From: Pseudomonas sp. SCB32
Lineage (GTDB): Bacteria > Pseudomonadota > Gammaproteobacteria > Pseudomonadales > Pseudomonadaceae
DNA: 64,000 bases
Reading direction: 5' to 3'
NCBI RefSeq assembly: GCF_009189165.1
Contig: NZ_CP045118.1
Span: forward strand, 868,001 to 932,000
The position numbers and the translations under genes were made by a program. The notes under the pieces were generated by a model, which worked only from the letters and a program-made list of their open reading frames with translations, was not told the DNA's origin and did no database searches. This document shows, piece by piece, positions 20,801-28,815 of this stretch (its first letter is position 1; each line of letters opens with the position of its first letter).

Positions 20801-21451
20801 CTTCTTCAGCAGGCCGAGGAAGCTGTTCCACTCGGCGCTGTCAACGGGCTGGTCGCTGTCCTGGGTGCTGTAGCGTCCCGCGGTATCGATCAGCACGGCA
20901 TCGTTGGTGAACCACCAGTCGCATTGCCGGGTACCGCCCACCCCCTCGACGGCGGCCTTGCCGATGCTGCCGGCCAGGGGAAACTTCAGGCCGGAGTTCA
21001 GCAGCGCCGTGGTCTTGCCCGAGCCGGGAGCGCCCACCACGATGTACCAGGGCAACTGGTAGAGGTACTGACGCGACAGGCGTCGCAACGACCAGCGCCG
21101 TTCGTCCTTGTCGAAGCGCGCCTGCTTGAGCGTTGCGATGGCCACGTCGAAGCGTTCCGCCAGTGCTTGTTGCTGGGCATCGGCCAGGTCGTTGCCCTGG
21201 CTGCGCGAGCGCAGGTGCTCGAGCAACTGGCTGTTGGTGTAGGCCATGCGCAGGCGGCGCCAGCCAACCCGCAGGAAGAATAGGCCCAGCAGCAGGGCGA
21301 TCAGGACGATCCTCGCGCTCTCGTTGTACAGCGGCCGATGACGACCGATGGCGATTTCCGGACCTACCAGCCAGATGAGCGCCGCAAGGGCGAGAAGTCC
21401 TAGAAGAACCCACAGAGCCGGGCTCCGTAACCAACGCAACCACTGGCTCAT
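17864..21451 (-). CDS. tssM: T6SS membrane-complex protein TssM (IcmF)
   Basis: Large inner-membrane subunit of 1195 residues that spans from cytoplasm to periplasm and joins TssL to the lipoprotein TssJ. Two N-terminal membrane helices (~10-30 and ~45-62), a cytoplasmic GTPase-like domain with Walker A VVGAPGSGKTTALLNSG (residues ~137-153) and DTAGRYSTQDSD, a third helix near 440 (GHVALALLLVAGGWILWRAY) and a long periplasmic part follow. The Walker A is intact, which is not true of all TssM. It overlaps tssL and tagF by ATGA. Length fits the family (1100-1300). Confidence 0.96.
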   Translation of the reverse strand: MSQWLRWLRSPALWVLLGLLALAALIWLVGPEIAIGRHRPLYNESARIVLIALLLGLFFLRVGWRRLRMAYTNSQLLEHLRSRSQGNDLADAQQQALAERFDVAIATLKQARFDKDERRWSLRRLSRQYLYQLPWYIVVGAPGSGKTTALLNSGLKFPLAGSIGKAAVEGVGGTRQCDWWFTNDAVLIDTAGRYSTQDSDQPVDSAEWNSFLGLLKKYRPRQPVNGVMLTISVADLLGSSAQEQARLAHELRKRLQELNRQLGITFPVYVLVTKLDLLAGFNQYFAALDRPEREQVWGFTLPLKEEQRGSPELAGEFAAEYGLLYQRLRQYLPDRLGESRPLEESAQAYLLPQEFAALEEPLRQFLLEVFSTSKFEFPVLLRGLYFTSATQEGTVFDRVMGAIKRNLGLPESSQPSLNQNGAQGFFLKRLMQEVVFREVALAGRNLLWERRRRVLRGAGHVALALLLVAGGWILWRAYGLNRAYLDEVSEKVPALGLHGQTIQSHAGDILQVLPWLDRLRELPDSSHFEVTSPPWRLRLGLYQGWTVEQSSDLLYRHGLRDMLLPQVASYIQQRLRQETPNDHYTYEALKAYLMLYDEQHYDGAYLRDWLYINLRHELPDGFTEAEGEQLEQHLKQLLEPGPVRSPYPMDTSLVEQTRLQLGRLPLVQRAYQRIRYQLLLDEPANAFSVISAAGPDASQSLRRQSGLPLTEGIPTLFTYTGYHDLFMPNAIRLQGQLQNDDTWVLNLALRPEELLPDYQANLLRQLQALYLNEYVQVWDNYLNDLTLVPITSLAQAAQVSRTLSALDSPLERLIRAAARETTLLRPMNKAVQDFADRAGNKLNSTREHLQRLVGRLDESNRPKPSVKPEAPERIVDDHFASLRRMTDEAASGQGGPLDNLRQLLNELYVYLTATESALRSGNPPPPSDILAKVDASAGRAPLGVREMLGALTEITRTQTRTVERNKLQQDISGSIGSFCRRAVLGRYPFSAKAQQEVAVGDFARLFAPNGLFDTFFQQNLADKVNQATNPWSFNPGFSGPTGDLRSFERASLLRSVFFAKGNAPSMDLRVRVVSMDPEIARLSLNAGGQSLEYMHGPQVPLAVSWPAPQGTDQVRLSIDTRDGRSASLAGQGLWAWHRLFDKARMEAGSSPDLFTLHYNLEGHAVALEVRTDSLYSPFRLSALRNFNCPGGGIKP

Positions 21452-22710
21452 TGCCCTTTCTCCTGCAGCATGTCCGTCTTGAACAGCACGATCTCGACTC
21501 GTCGATTGAGCGCACGCCCTTCGGCGGTCTCGTTGGAGGTGAGGGGATGGTCCTCACCCATGCCCCGGGAGCTGACGCGATCCTTGTCCAGGTTCTCGCG
21601 CAGCAGGTCGCGCACGGCCAAGGCGCGAGCCTCGGAGAGTTCGAGGTTGGAGGTGAACTGGAAGCGGATCGGCTGGTTGTCGGTGTAGCCAAGCACCTCC
21701 ACCCGGCCCTTGCGGCTTTGCAGTGCTTGGCCGATGCGCTTGATGACCGACAGGTAGGAGGATTTGACCTGGCTCGCGCCCGAGGCAAAGACGCCGTTTC
21801 CGCGGATCACGATCACGCTGCGGTCGTCTTCCTCGCGTACGGAGAGCAGGTGCTCGGCGATTTCCGGCGCGAGGAGGTCGGCCAGCGTCCTCGTGGTGGG
21901 GGTACTGATTTCCAGCTTGGCCAGTTGCACGCCACCGATGGCCAGCGCCAGGCGGTCCCCCGGACCCTGCAGGGCAACCAGCAGGCCGGTGTAGAGAATT
22001 CCCAAGAGCAACACCAGCAGCGAGGTGTAGACCCAGAAGGGAATCGGGGGGCGCAGGCTGCCAGCATGCTCGACACTGCTTTGCCAATGGGGCGACAGCG
22101 CCTGGTCACTGACGGTCTGCCGGCCCTGCAGGATGGCGAGCAGCCGCTGCCTGAGCGTCTCCAGGGAGCTTTGCCCGTACTCCATGATGCGGTACTGGCC
22201 TTCGAAGCCCAGGCACAGGCAATAGTACTGCAGTTCCAGCAGGTTCCTGTGTTGCTGCGGATCGCTGGCCAGGCGTGAAAGCAACTGGAAGAACTTCTCG
22301 CCGCCCCAGGCCTCGTTGTGGAAGGTCACCAGCAGGCTGCGGGAGCCCCAGGTGCCGCTGCCCCAGGTCGTCAGCGCGGCCGCCTCGTCGAGCACCGTGC
22401 AGAGGCAGTAGCGCGCGGCGATGATTTCCTCGGTTCGGATATTCTGCGCCTGGGCCTGGCGTTCGAAGCGCCGGATTTCCTCGACCAGTTGCCGGTGCAG
22501 GGCGTCCGGATCCAGATGCTGGGTCAGCAGGCGGATCTGCGGTGCGAGGTTCAGCAGCGGGTTGGCGGCCGCCAGCAACGGATTGCCGGCCGCACCGAGG
22601 TCGGCTTCGGCTCGCTGCACCGCGTGCTGGCCCTGCCAGGCGCCCGCAGTCGGGGTGGCTCCCGGCGCATTGGATTCGCCGAAGGGGTTGCGCGAGGGGT
22701 TCAATGACAT
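21448..22710 (-). CDS. tssL: T6SS membrane-complex protein TssL with OmpA-like peptidoglycan-binding tail
   Basis: DotU/IcmH protein of 420 residues. The cytoplasmic domain (~45-215) contains ARYCLCTVLDEAALTTWG-type residues and the single membrane helix is about 223-248. The periplasmic C-terminus (~295-415) is an OmpA-like domain with VEVLGYTDNQPI and ALAVRDLLRENLDKDRV, ending in GRALNRRVEIVLF, which should bind peptidoglycan. This evolved TssL form is also found in the HSI-I system. It lies 52 bp after the tssK stop's neighbouring start region, the largest gap within the fha-to-kinase part, and overlaps tssM by ATGA. Confidence 0.95.
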   Translation of the reverse strand: MSLNPSRNPFGESNAPGATPTAGAWQGQHAVQRAEADLGAAGNPLLAAANPLLNLAPQIRLLTQHLDPDALHRQLVEEIRRFERQAQAQNIRTEEIIAARYCLCTVLDEAAALTTWGSGTWGSRSLLVTFHNEAWGGEKFFQLLSRLASDPQQHRNLLELQYYCLCLGFEGQYRIMEYGQSSLETLRQRLLAILQGRQTVSDQALSPHWQSSVEHAGSLRPPIPFWVYTSLLVLLLGILYTGLLVALQGPGDRLALAIGGVQLAKLEISTPTTRTLADLLAPEIAEHLLSVREEDDRSVIVIRGNGVFASGASQVKSSYLSVIKRIGQALQSRKGRVEVLGYTDNQPIRFQFTSNLELSEARALAVRDLLRENLDKDRVSSRGMGEDHPLTSNETAEGRALNRRVEIVLFKTDMLQEKGQ

Positions 22711-22762
22711 GGGAACCCACTCTCACCGGTGGTCATGCTATGCAATGGATATCTCCCGGAGT

Positions 22763-24127
22763 TCAGCCGCGCACGGCCCAGAGCTCGACTTCGAGGCCGG
22801 GGAACTCCCCGGCGAGGTGCATGGCCAGCACGCCGGTCTTCTGCAGCTGTTGCCACATCTCGCCGCGTTTCTCCATTTCGAAGTACAGGTAGCCTGCGTT
22901 GTAGGGTATCTGCCGAGGCGCCACGGGCAACGGGCGAACGCCGATGCCCGGCAACTGCAGCTGCACCAGGTCGCGGATGCGCTCCACCGTGCCCAGCTTG
23001 ACCTGTGCGGGGAAGCGCGTACGAATCGCCTCGCCGGGAAGCTCGGCGTGCACGGCGAGAATGAAGCCGGCCTCGCGAAGCAGATCGGGACTGGGAATGC
23101 TGCCCACCCTCACGCCATGTCCTCGGTCCTGCAGTGCAATGGATATCGCCCCCTGTTCCAGTACCGTGGAGAGCGCCTGGCGCAGCTCCGCCATCAGCGG
23201 CTCGAAGCTGTGCTGCAGGTCGTCGTGCACGTAGCGCGGCCATTGCTGCGGCTGGCGGTTGGCCGAGGTGAAGGTGGCCAGGTCAAAGGCCAGCCTGAGC
23301 CAGTCATGGAACAGGTCGAAGGGGTGGCGCTGCCGATCCTGCTGCGCCACCCAGGTACTGGCGAGCGAGCGATTGGTCAGCTCCAGAAGCATGAAGTCGG
23401 CGACCTCGCCGACACCGCCGCGGCCCGGTTGCGAGAGGCGCTGCGCCAGGGCATGTGAACGTTGCTGGAGCAGGCTGTGAACTTCCTTGACCAGGCCGGC
23501 AAGGGTGCTCTGCGCCAGGCAGGCAAGCAGGGGCGGAATGTAGTGCTCATCCAAGCGCAGGCGTTGATCGCTGCCGCGCTCGATGACCCGTACCACGCCG
23601 ATGGCCTGGTAGGTCTCACCGAGCTCCTCGCGCAGCGCCAGGCGATAGCGCGGTCGCGCCAGTTGCACGGGCGACGGTTCCAGCGCCACGGCGTTGGCGT
23701 CGCTCAGCTCAGCTTCGGCGACGCCGTAGCGGGCGGGTGAGCCTTCGACTTCTGTGAACAGCACTTCCTCGCTGCCGGGCCGACGCAGGGGCAGTGCCAG
23801 CACCACGTCGGCGTTTTTCGATGTGAGCGGGAAATCCAGTGGCGCCGGCGCTTCGGCGGGCGAGTCGAAGCAGAAGGGGGTGCCATCGGGCATGCTGCCT
23901 ACTGCGCGGCGTATTCCGATCTTGCCCAGCTCCAGCAGTTGCGGGTCCAGGTCCAGCTCGAGGAAGCCCCAGTAAGCGCCACCCAGTCCCCGGCAGCGAT
24001 GCTCCAGGTAATGCTCGATATAGCGTTGCCATTGTTGGAAATGCTGTGGGCGCAGGTACATGCCCTCGGTCCAGAGCGGGCTCAGCGTATGCGCCTGGAC
24101 GCTGGGTATCACCGTGGGGGTGCTCAT
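22763..24127 (-). CDS. tssK: T6SS baseplate protein TssK
   Basis: Baseplate subunit of 454 residues linking the baseplate to TssL/TssM. Family features: LSPLWTEGMYLRPQHFQQWQ at the N-terminus, then DSPAEAPAPLDFP and the C-terminal NAGYLYFEMEKRGEMWQQLQ. The usual length is about 445. It overlaps tssJ by ATGA (24124-24127). No oddity was seen. Confidence 0.96.
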   Translation of the reverse strand: MSTPTVIPSVQAHTLSPLWTEGMYLRPQHFQQWQRYIEHYLEHRCRGLGGAYWGFLELDLDPQLLELGKIGIRRAVGSMPDGTPFCFDSPAEAPAPLDFPLTSKNADVVLALPLRRPGSEEVLFTEVEGSPARYGVAEAELSDANAVALEPSPVQLARPRYRLALREELGETYQAIGVVRVIERGSDQRLRLDEHYIPPLLACLAQSTLAGLVKEVHSLLQQRSHALAQRLSQPGRGGVGEVADFMLLELTNRSLASTWVAQQDRQRHPFDLFHDWLRLAFDLATFTSANRQPQQWPRYVHDDLQHSFEPLMAELRQALSTVLEQGAISIALQDRGHGVRVGSIPSPDLLREAGFILAVHAELPGEAIRTRFPAQVKLGTVERIRDLVQLQLPGIGVRPLPVAPRQIPYNAGYLYFEMEKRGEMWQQLQKTGVLAMHLAGEFPGLEVELWAVRG

Positions 24128-24747
24128 GGGGTGGTCCTCGATGGGGCTGGCGTGGTGGGCTGGATGTGCAGGCCGTCCTGGCGGATCGCTATGGTTAGCT
24201 GCAACCCCGGCAGGGGGGCTTGTGCGGGTGGGATCTCGTCGAGTTCGGGGGGGACGGGCAGTTCCGGGGTCAGCTGCTCGGCCGTCTGAGCGGTCTGCGC
24301 GAACGCTGATGCCTGCAGCGGAACCAGGAGTCTCCAGGTGCGTCCTTCGAGTTGCTGGTAGCCGGCGACCACGCCGATCAGGGCGGGTTCCGACGTGCTG
24401 GTGTAGCTGCGCCGCTCCGTGGCGCCAGGCCAGATCATCAGCTGGTCACCGCGCAGGAAGTCGGCGCCCAGCCGGGCATGGGCGTTGTCGCGCAGGTCGA
24501 AGTAGTCGGACATCTCGAAGTTGCCCGCGCTGCGCAGCTCAAAGACGTTGAGCAGCACCGGCATTGCGCGGCCGCTACCGTCGCGATTGATATCCTCGTC
24601 CACCTTGAAGGTGATGTGGTAGGTGACGCTGCCGGGTGGTTCGACGGCGGCGGGAGTATCTTTGCCCAATGGCCACCAGGAACAGCCGGACAGGCTGAAA
24701 AGCGCTAGCAGTAGGCTATGGCGCAGGGGCGGGCTGATCCGGTTCAT
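24124..24747 (-). CDS. tssJ: T6SS outer-membrane lipoprotein TssJ
   Basis: Lipoprotein of 207 residues anchoring the membrane complex to the outer membrane through TssM. The signal peptide ends in SLSGC (Cys22). The beta-sandwich body shows SVTYHITFKVDEDINRDGSG and PVLLNVFELRSAGNFEMSDY, typical of TssJ/VasD. The C-terminal Gln/Pro-rich extension (TAEQLTPELPVPPELDEI) is longer than in most TssJ. It overlaps fha and tssK by ATGA. Confidence 0.95.
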   Translation of the reverse strand: MNRISPPLRHSLLLALFSLSGCSWWPLGKDTPAAVEPPGSVTYHITFKVDEDINRDGSGRAMPVLLNVFELRSAGNFEMSDYFDLRDNAHARLGADFLRGDQLMIWPGATERRSYTSTSEPALIGVVAGYQQLEGRTWRLLVPLQASAFAQTAQTAEQLTPELPVPPELDEIPPAQAPLPGLQLTIAIRQDGLHIQPTTPAPSRTTP

Positions 24748-26633
24748 GCCTGAGTCTCCTTATGGCGCTCGGCCGATTCAGCCGAGCAGCGCTTGATCTC
24801 GTCCTCGTAGGCGCGCTGGAAGGAATCGCCGAAGAGGCGATGGAAGTCATTGCTCTGCGCCAGCCCCAGCAGGCGCTGGAAGCGCTCGCGGTAGTGCTGC
24901 CAGCGACGCGAGTCGACCCGGCTGGGGAGCAGTCTGTCGAGCCAGTCGCGGGGGGCATGCTCGGTTTCGCTCAGCCGTGGATCGAATTCGCGGAGCAACT
25001 CGAACAGCGCGCTTCGTGTCCCGGCCAGGACGCCCAACTGATGGTGCTGCAGGTCCTCCAAGGCATCCCGGATGGCCTGCTCCGGGGGCAAAAATCCCGG
25101 CAGGTGCTGGCCGAACATCTGGATCAGCACCGCCTCTCCCGACGGCAGGATCTTGAACGGGTTGTTGGCCGAGTCCATGACCCGGGTGAGTTCCGCGCGC
25201 ACTTCCCGTTTGAGCAGCGTGCGGGAGGACAGCAGGCGCACCGTGCCGTCGGTGAACAGCTTGAAAAGGTTGCCCAGCTGCGCCATGCGCAGGTCCAATG
25301 GCAGAACGGCGGGGAGCACCTGGCCGATGCCCGCTGCCTTCATGAAGCCGGCCATGGCGTCGCCTTCGGCTTGTTCCTTCCTCTGCCTGCGGGAGCTTGC
25401 CGCGCAAGCCGAATCGCGCCGGGGGAGGCTGTGCTCAGGTGCCTCCTCCACGGCCACCGGCGTTGACTTGTGCTCGGAGCTGGGAGGAAGGTTCGGTGCG
25501 AGCGCCGCCGGGGACTCATCCTGAGCCAGGGTTGGCGTTGCGAGAGCTGGCAGGAGCGTCAGCATGGCCGACTCCGTGGCGTCGGCCATGACTGGCGCAA
25601 TGGCCTGCGCAAAGCCATCGGTTGCCAGGGGAGAGGGCTGCGGGGCTTGGGAAGCCAGGGGCGAAGCGCCGAGCGCCGCTAGCTCTGCGGCGAACTCCGT
25701 GAGGCCCGTGCCAGGTAGTGTGCCATCGAGAAGCAGAGTGGGTTCTTCGGCCGGCATGGGCGCAAGCGCTTCGACTGGCATCGGCAGGGACGGGGCATTC
25801 TCGCCCCAGCGCAGTGCCGTACGGCCGATCTCGACCTTGTCGGCAATCTCGTGCCGATCTGGCGCTTCGATGATTGCGGCCTGATGCAGGACGGTTGTCT
25901 GAGCGTCGGGCAGCAGCGCCGGGCCCAGGTTTTTCAGCAGGTCCGGATGATGGACCGGGGCCGAGAAGAGCGTGAGCGGATCCATCGACGGCCCCGTCAG
26001 GGAGGAATTCGGGACCAGTTCGGCCGGGGAACCCGGCGGCTGGCGCGCGAACAGCGAGGCGCCGGCATCAGGCAGTTGGCCGAAGAAGGACGGCGCCACC
26101 CAGGCCCGCTGCGTCGTCACCACTGCGGAGTCTTCCAGGTGGAGCAAGGGGGGCGGCCGCGGAGTGGTGGAGGTCGACAGGGGCGTATCGCCGAGCAGAT
26201 CGGCGAACGGATTTTCCTGGCTGGCGGGGGCACCAGACCCCGAGTGCGTCGTCGCCTGGGGCGGGGAGGCGGCAGGCGGGGTGTGCTGAGGGGAAAGGGG
26301 CGACTCGGGAGTCTGCATGCTGTGACTTGCCTCGCTGCGCAGTAGAAAGGCGCCGATCCGCAGGAGCTCTCCCTCCCGCAGTCGACATTCCTGATTGAGT
26401 TCCAGGGGATGGGGGCCGACCGCGATGGCCAGCGCCGAGCCGGCATTGCGGACATGCCAGCCATCCTGGCGGTGGCTGAGCACGGCCTGTAATCGCGAGA
26501 TGCGGCCCTCGGGGTCGTTCAGTTTCAGGTGACAGCCAGCGCTGCTGCCGATGATGCCGCCGGGTGCGCGGAAGCTGGCCGACACCCCCTGGTCGACCGG
26601 CTGGCCGGACTGTTCGATGACGGTCAGCTTCAT
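24744..26633 (-). CDS. tagH: T6SS FHA-domain scaffold protein (TagH/Fha)
   Basis: Cytoplasmic scaffold of 629 residues. Residues ~25-95 form a forkhead-associated domain (GSSAGCHLKLNDPEGRISRL then QAVLSHRQDGWHVRN), which binds phosphothreonine. A long Pro/Ala/Ser-rich linker (~100-410) carries no domain I recognise. The last ~200 residues (MAGFMKAAGIGQVLPAVLPL onward) match the conserved C-terminal domain of T6SS FHA proteins. In HSI-I, Fha1 is phosphorylated by PpkA and bound by TagF; both partner types occur at the end of this operon. It starts the second half of the T6SS, 43 bp after the PAAR gene. Confidence 0.92.
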   Translation of the reverse strand: MKLTVIEQSGQPVDQGVSASFRAPGGIIGSSAGCHLKLNDPEGRISRLQAVLSHRQDGWHVRNAGSALAIAVGPHPLELNQECRLREGELLRIGAFLLRSEASHSMQTPESPLSPQHTPPAASPPQATTHSGSGAPASQENPFADLLGDTPLSTSTTPRPPPLLHLEDSAVVTTQRAWVAPSFFGQLPDAGASLFARQPPGSPAELVPNSSLTGPSMDPLTLFSAPVHHPDLLKNLGPALLPDAQTTVLHQAAIIEAPDRHEIADKVEIGRTALRWGENAPSLPMPVEALAPMPAEEPTLLLDGTLPGTGLTEFAAELAALGASPLASQAPQPSPLATDGFAQAIAPVMADATESAMLTLLPALATPTLAQDESPAALAPNLPPSSEHKSTPVAVEEAPEHSLPRRDSACAASSRRQRKEQAEGDAMAGFMKAAGIGQVLPAVLPLDLRMAQLGNLFKLFTDGTVRLLSSRTLLKREVRAELTRVMDSANNPFKILPSGEAVLIQMFGQHLPGFLPPEQAIRDALEDLQHHQLGVLAGTRSALFELLREFDPRLSETEHAPRDWLDRLLPSRVDSRRWQHYRERFQRLLGLAQSNDFHRLFGDSFQRAYEDEIKRCSAESAERHKETQA

Positions 26634-26676
26634 GGCGTTGGATCCGGCGGCAGCGCTCGGCAGTGAGTCCTGTTGC

Positions 26677-27066
26677 TCATCCGGCCAGCACCAGCACCTT
26701 TCCCTGGCTCGGGGCGACGCGCGAGCCGATGGCGTTGGTGGTGTTCTGCTGGGTCATGCTGGTCATGCGGGTGACCGGCATGCCATGCAGGATTACGGTG
26801 AAGGCGCCGGTGATATGGCGTGAGGGAGCCATCACGGTTCCGGATGCCACGCCGCCGGCGACACCCGGATTGTCGCCATTGGTCTGCGGCACCACGGTGC
26901 CCATGTTGTGGGCCGGCCCGCCGATGAGCAGGACGTTGGGAACGTTGGGGATGGCGGTGCTGCCGGCAGCGACATTGACGTAGGAAACCGGTACCGGCAC
27001 TGGCGGCGTGAGGCAGACGTCGGGGTTGGCGATGTCGATGCCACCGACCTGGGAGTTCGCGAACAT
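26677..27066 (-). CDS. PAAR-like spike tip protein (DUF4150)
   Basis: Small protein of 129 residues beginning MFANSQVGGIDIANPDVCLT, diagnostic of the DUF4150 branch of PAAR proteins, which cap the VgrG trimer. PVSYVNVAAGSTAIPNVPNV, then GGPAHNMGTVVPQTNGDNPG and HGMPVTRMTSMTQQNTTNAI follow, with conserved His/Cys suited to metal binding. The ATG at 27064-27066, eight bases after GAGG, is preferred over an in-frame GTG at 27075. No toxin extension is attached: the protein ends right after the tip fold. Ten bp after the DUF3540 gene. Confidence 0.9.
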   Translation of the reverse strand: MFANSQVGGIDIANPDVCLTPPVPVPVSYVNVAAGSTAIPNVPNVLLIGGPAHNMGTVVPQTNGDNPGVAGGVASGTVMAPSRHITGAFTVILHGMPVTRMTSMTQQNTTNAIGSRVAPSQGKVLVLAG

Positions 27067-27076
27067 GCAAGGCACC

Positions 27077-27706
27077 TCAGCCGATGTGGATCTGGCGGGC
27101 GTCCAGCTTGCTCAGCTGGTCGGCGCTGACGAGAGTGTTCTTGCCGTGCAGACGCAGGGTCTGGCCGGCTTCGCAATCCAGTTCGGCGGTTCGGATGCAG
27201 TCGAGCTGTTCGCTGATGCGATAGCTCTGCTTGCTGACCTGCACCCATTTGTCGGTGAGCAGTTCGATCACGCGGCCCACCAGTTTGCCGACCCCGACGA
27301 AACCGCGGGCCTCTGCGCAGCTGTAGTTCAGCCGGGCGGCCTGGCAGTCCAGATCGGCTGTCTCCACGCGCAGGGCCTGCGGTGCCAGTTCGAGTGCCGC
27401 GCCGGCGATGCGGAGTTCGGCGTCGCTATCGATATCCAGGCCATGGGGCAGGTGGCAGGCCGGTCGTTCGTCGCCTCGGCGTTCGAGAATGGCGAGGATG
27501 AAGGCCGAGCCCTGGGTATGGGCGAGCAGCACGCGATCGCCGACGACAGGCGTGATCAGGCAGCTGAAGGCCTGCATGCAGAGCTGGCGGTGTGGCCCCT
27601 GGGCGACTAGGAAGCTTCGCTCGCCGAGCGCCGTGACGACCTCGCCCAGGGTGTCGTCCCGGGGATGTGCGGAGGGGGTTTTCAGAAGGACAAGGGGTGC
27701 ATTCAT
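27077..27706 (-). CDS. DUF3540 protein of the VgrG cassette
   Basis: Protein of 209 residues. The first half (~15-90) looks like an OB-fold with ITPVVGDRVLLAHTQGSAF, then ILAILERRG, reminiscent of the gp5-type beta barrel in VgrG. The second half (AELRIAGAALELAPQALRVE onward) has the repeated beta pattern seen in needle-like domains (DUF3540, PF12059). A spike-associated structural or adaptor role is inferred from shape and from repeated co-occurrence with DUF2169 and DUF4150 genes. The start overlaps the pentapeptide gene stop (ATGA). Confidence 0.78.
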   Translation of the reverse strand: MNAPLVLLKTPSAHPRDDTLGEVVTALGERSFLVAQGPHRQLCMQAFSCLITPVVGDRVLLAHTQGSAFILAILERRGDERPACHLPHGLDIDSDAELRIAGAALELAPQALRVETADLDCQAARLNYSCAEARGFVGVGKLVGRVIELLTDKWVQVSKQSYRISEQLDCIRTAELDCEAGQTLRLHGKNTLVSADQLSKLDARQIHIG

Positions 27707-28815
27707 GGGGTTTCTCCCGAACCATAGGGGTTCTGCTGCAATGCCTGGCGGAATGCCTGGCCCTGTTGCTTGCGCGCGGCCGACCAGTTTTCGGCGGCGG
27801 CCAGTTCCGGATCCTCGAGCAGCACGCCGGTCTGGCTGTCCCAACGCACGTCGTCGGTCCGAGCTCCGTGGAAGCGGGACTGTTGGAAAGCCGCGTCGTG
27901 GAAATCGGCTTCCGTCAGGTGCGCCCGGGAGAAATCCGCGTAACGCAGGCTGCATTGCGCGAAGCGCGCCCGGGGGGCGTCGGCGTGCTGGAAAATGGCT
28001 TGGTCGAGGACGCTGCCGCTGAAGTCGACGGCAACGAGTTTTGCCGACACCCAGAGCGCGCTGGTGAAGTCCGCTCGCCGACATGAGGCGGATTCCAGGT
28101 CGGCCCGCAGGAAAATCGCCTGGGTCGCCTGGACCTCGTTCAGCAGGGAGTCCTGCAGGTTGGCGGCGGTGAAGTTGCACTGGACGAGCCGGCTGGCGCT
28201 GAAATCGACGCCCTGCAGCCGGCAATCGACGAACTGGCAGCCCTCCAGGTCCTGATGGCGCAGCGTCAGCCCACTCAGGTCACAGGCGAGGAACACGCTT
28301 GCGTGCAGCCGTGCCCGTGCCAGGCGCAGACTCCGCAGGTCCAGTTCCTGGAACACGACCCGCTGAATCTGTGCATCGGAGAAGTCAGCCAGGCCCAGTT
28401 GTGCGCCGAACAAGGTCTGGTCCAGCCGGGCTTCGACAAAGCTGGCATGCTCCAACGAGCCCTCGTTGAAGCGGCATTCGCGCAGGCATGCCTTGTCGAA
28501 ACGGCAGTGCTCCAGACGACTGTTGTGGAATATCGCGCCATCCAAGTGGCAGTCGGTCAGGTTCGCGCCAGTGAGCGAGCAGTCGATGAAGCGCGCGCGG
28601 GACAGGTTGGCTGCGTCCAGATGGGCGTTGTCCAGCTGGCAACGGAGAAACACGCAGTCGGCCAGCTCGGCGCCGGGCAGACAGGCATCGCTGAAGCAGA
28701 TGTTCTCGAAGACCAGTCCCGCCCAGCGTGCCCCCTCGAATCGCAGGCCGTTGCAGTTCAGGTCGCGCAGGTCCCCGTTGTGCTCCAGGCGGCGATGGAA
28801 CTCGGCGATGCTCAT
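27703..28815 (-). CDS. Pentapeptide-repeat protein of the VgrG cassette
   Basis: Protein of 370 residues, almost all pentapeptide repeats of the A(D/N)LxX / CxF type (e.g. FIDCSLTGANLTDCHLDGAI, then CRFDKACLRECRFNEGSLEH). Such sequences form a right-handed square beta-helix, a rod about the width of a DNA duplex. Many repeats carry Cys at the stacked position. The last ~50 residues (after RWDSQTGVLLEDPE) are non-repeat. Its role in secretion is unknown: it could be cargo, a carrier, or a spike extension. Overlaps its neighbours on both sides by ATGA. Confidence 0.85.
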   Translation of the reverse strand: MSIAEFHRRLEHNGDLRDLNCNGLRFEGARWAGLVFENICFSDACLPGAELADCVFLRCQLDNAHLDAANLSRARFIDCSLTGANLTDCHLDGAIFHNSRLEHCRFDKACLRECRFNEGSLEHASFVEARLDQTLFGAQLGLADFSDAQIQRVVFQELDLRSLRLARARLHASVFLACDLSGLTLRHQDLEGCQFVDCRLQGVDFSASRLVQCNFTAANLQDSLLNEVQATQAIFLRADLESASCRRADFTSALWVSAKLVAVDFSGSVLDQAIFQHADAPRARFAQCSLRYADFSRAHLTEADFHDAAFQQSRFHGARTDDVRWDSQTGVLLEDPELAAAENWSAARKQQGQAFRQALQQNPYGSGETP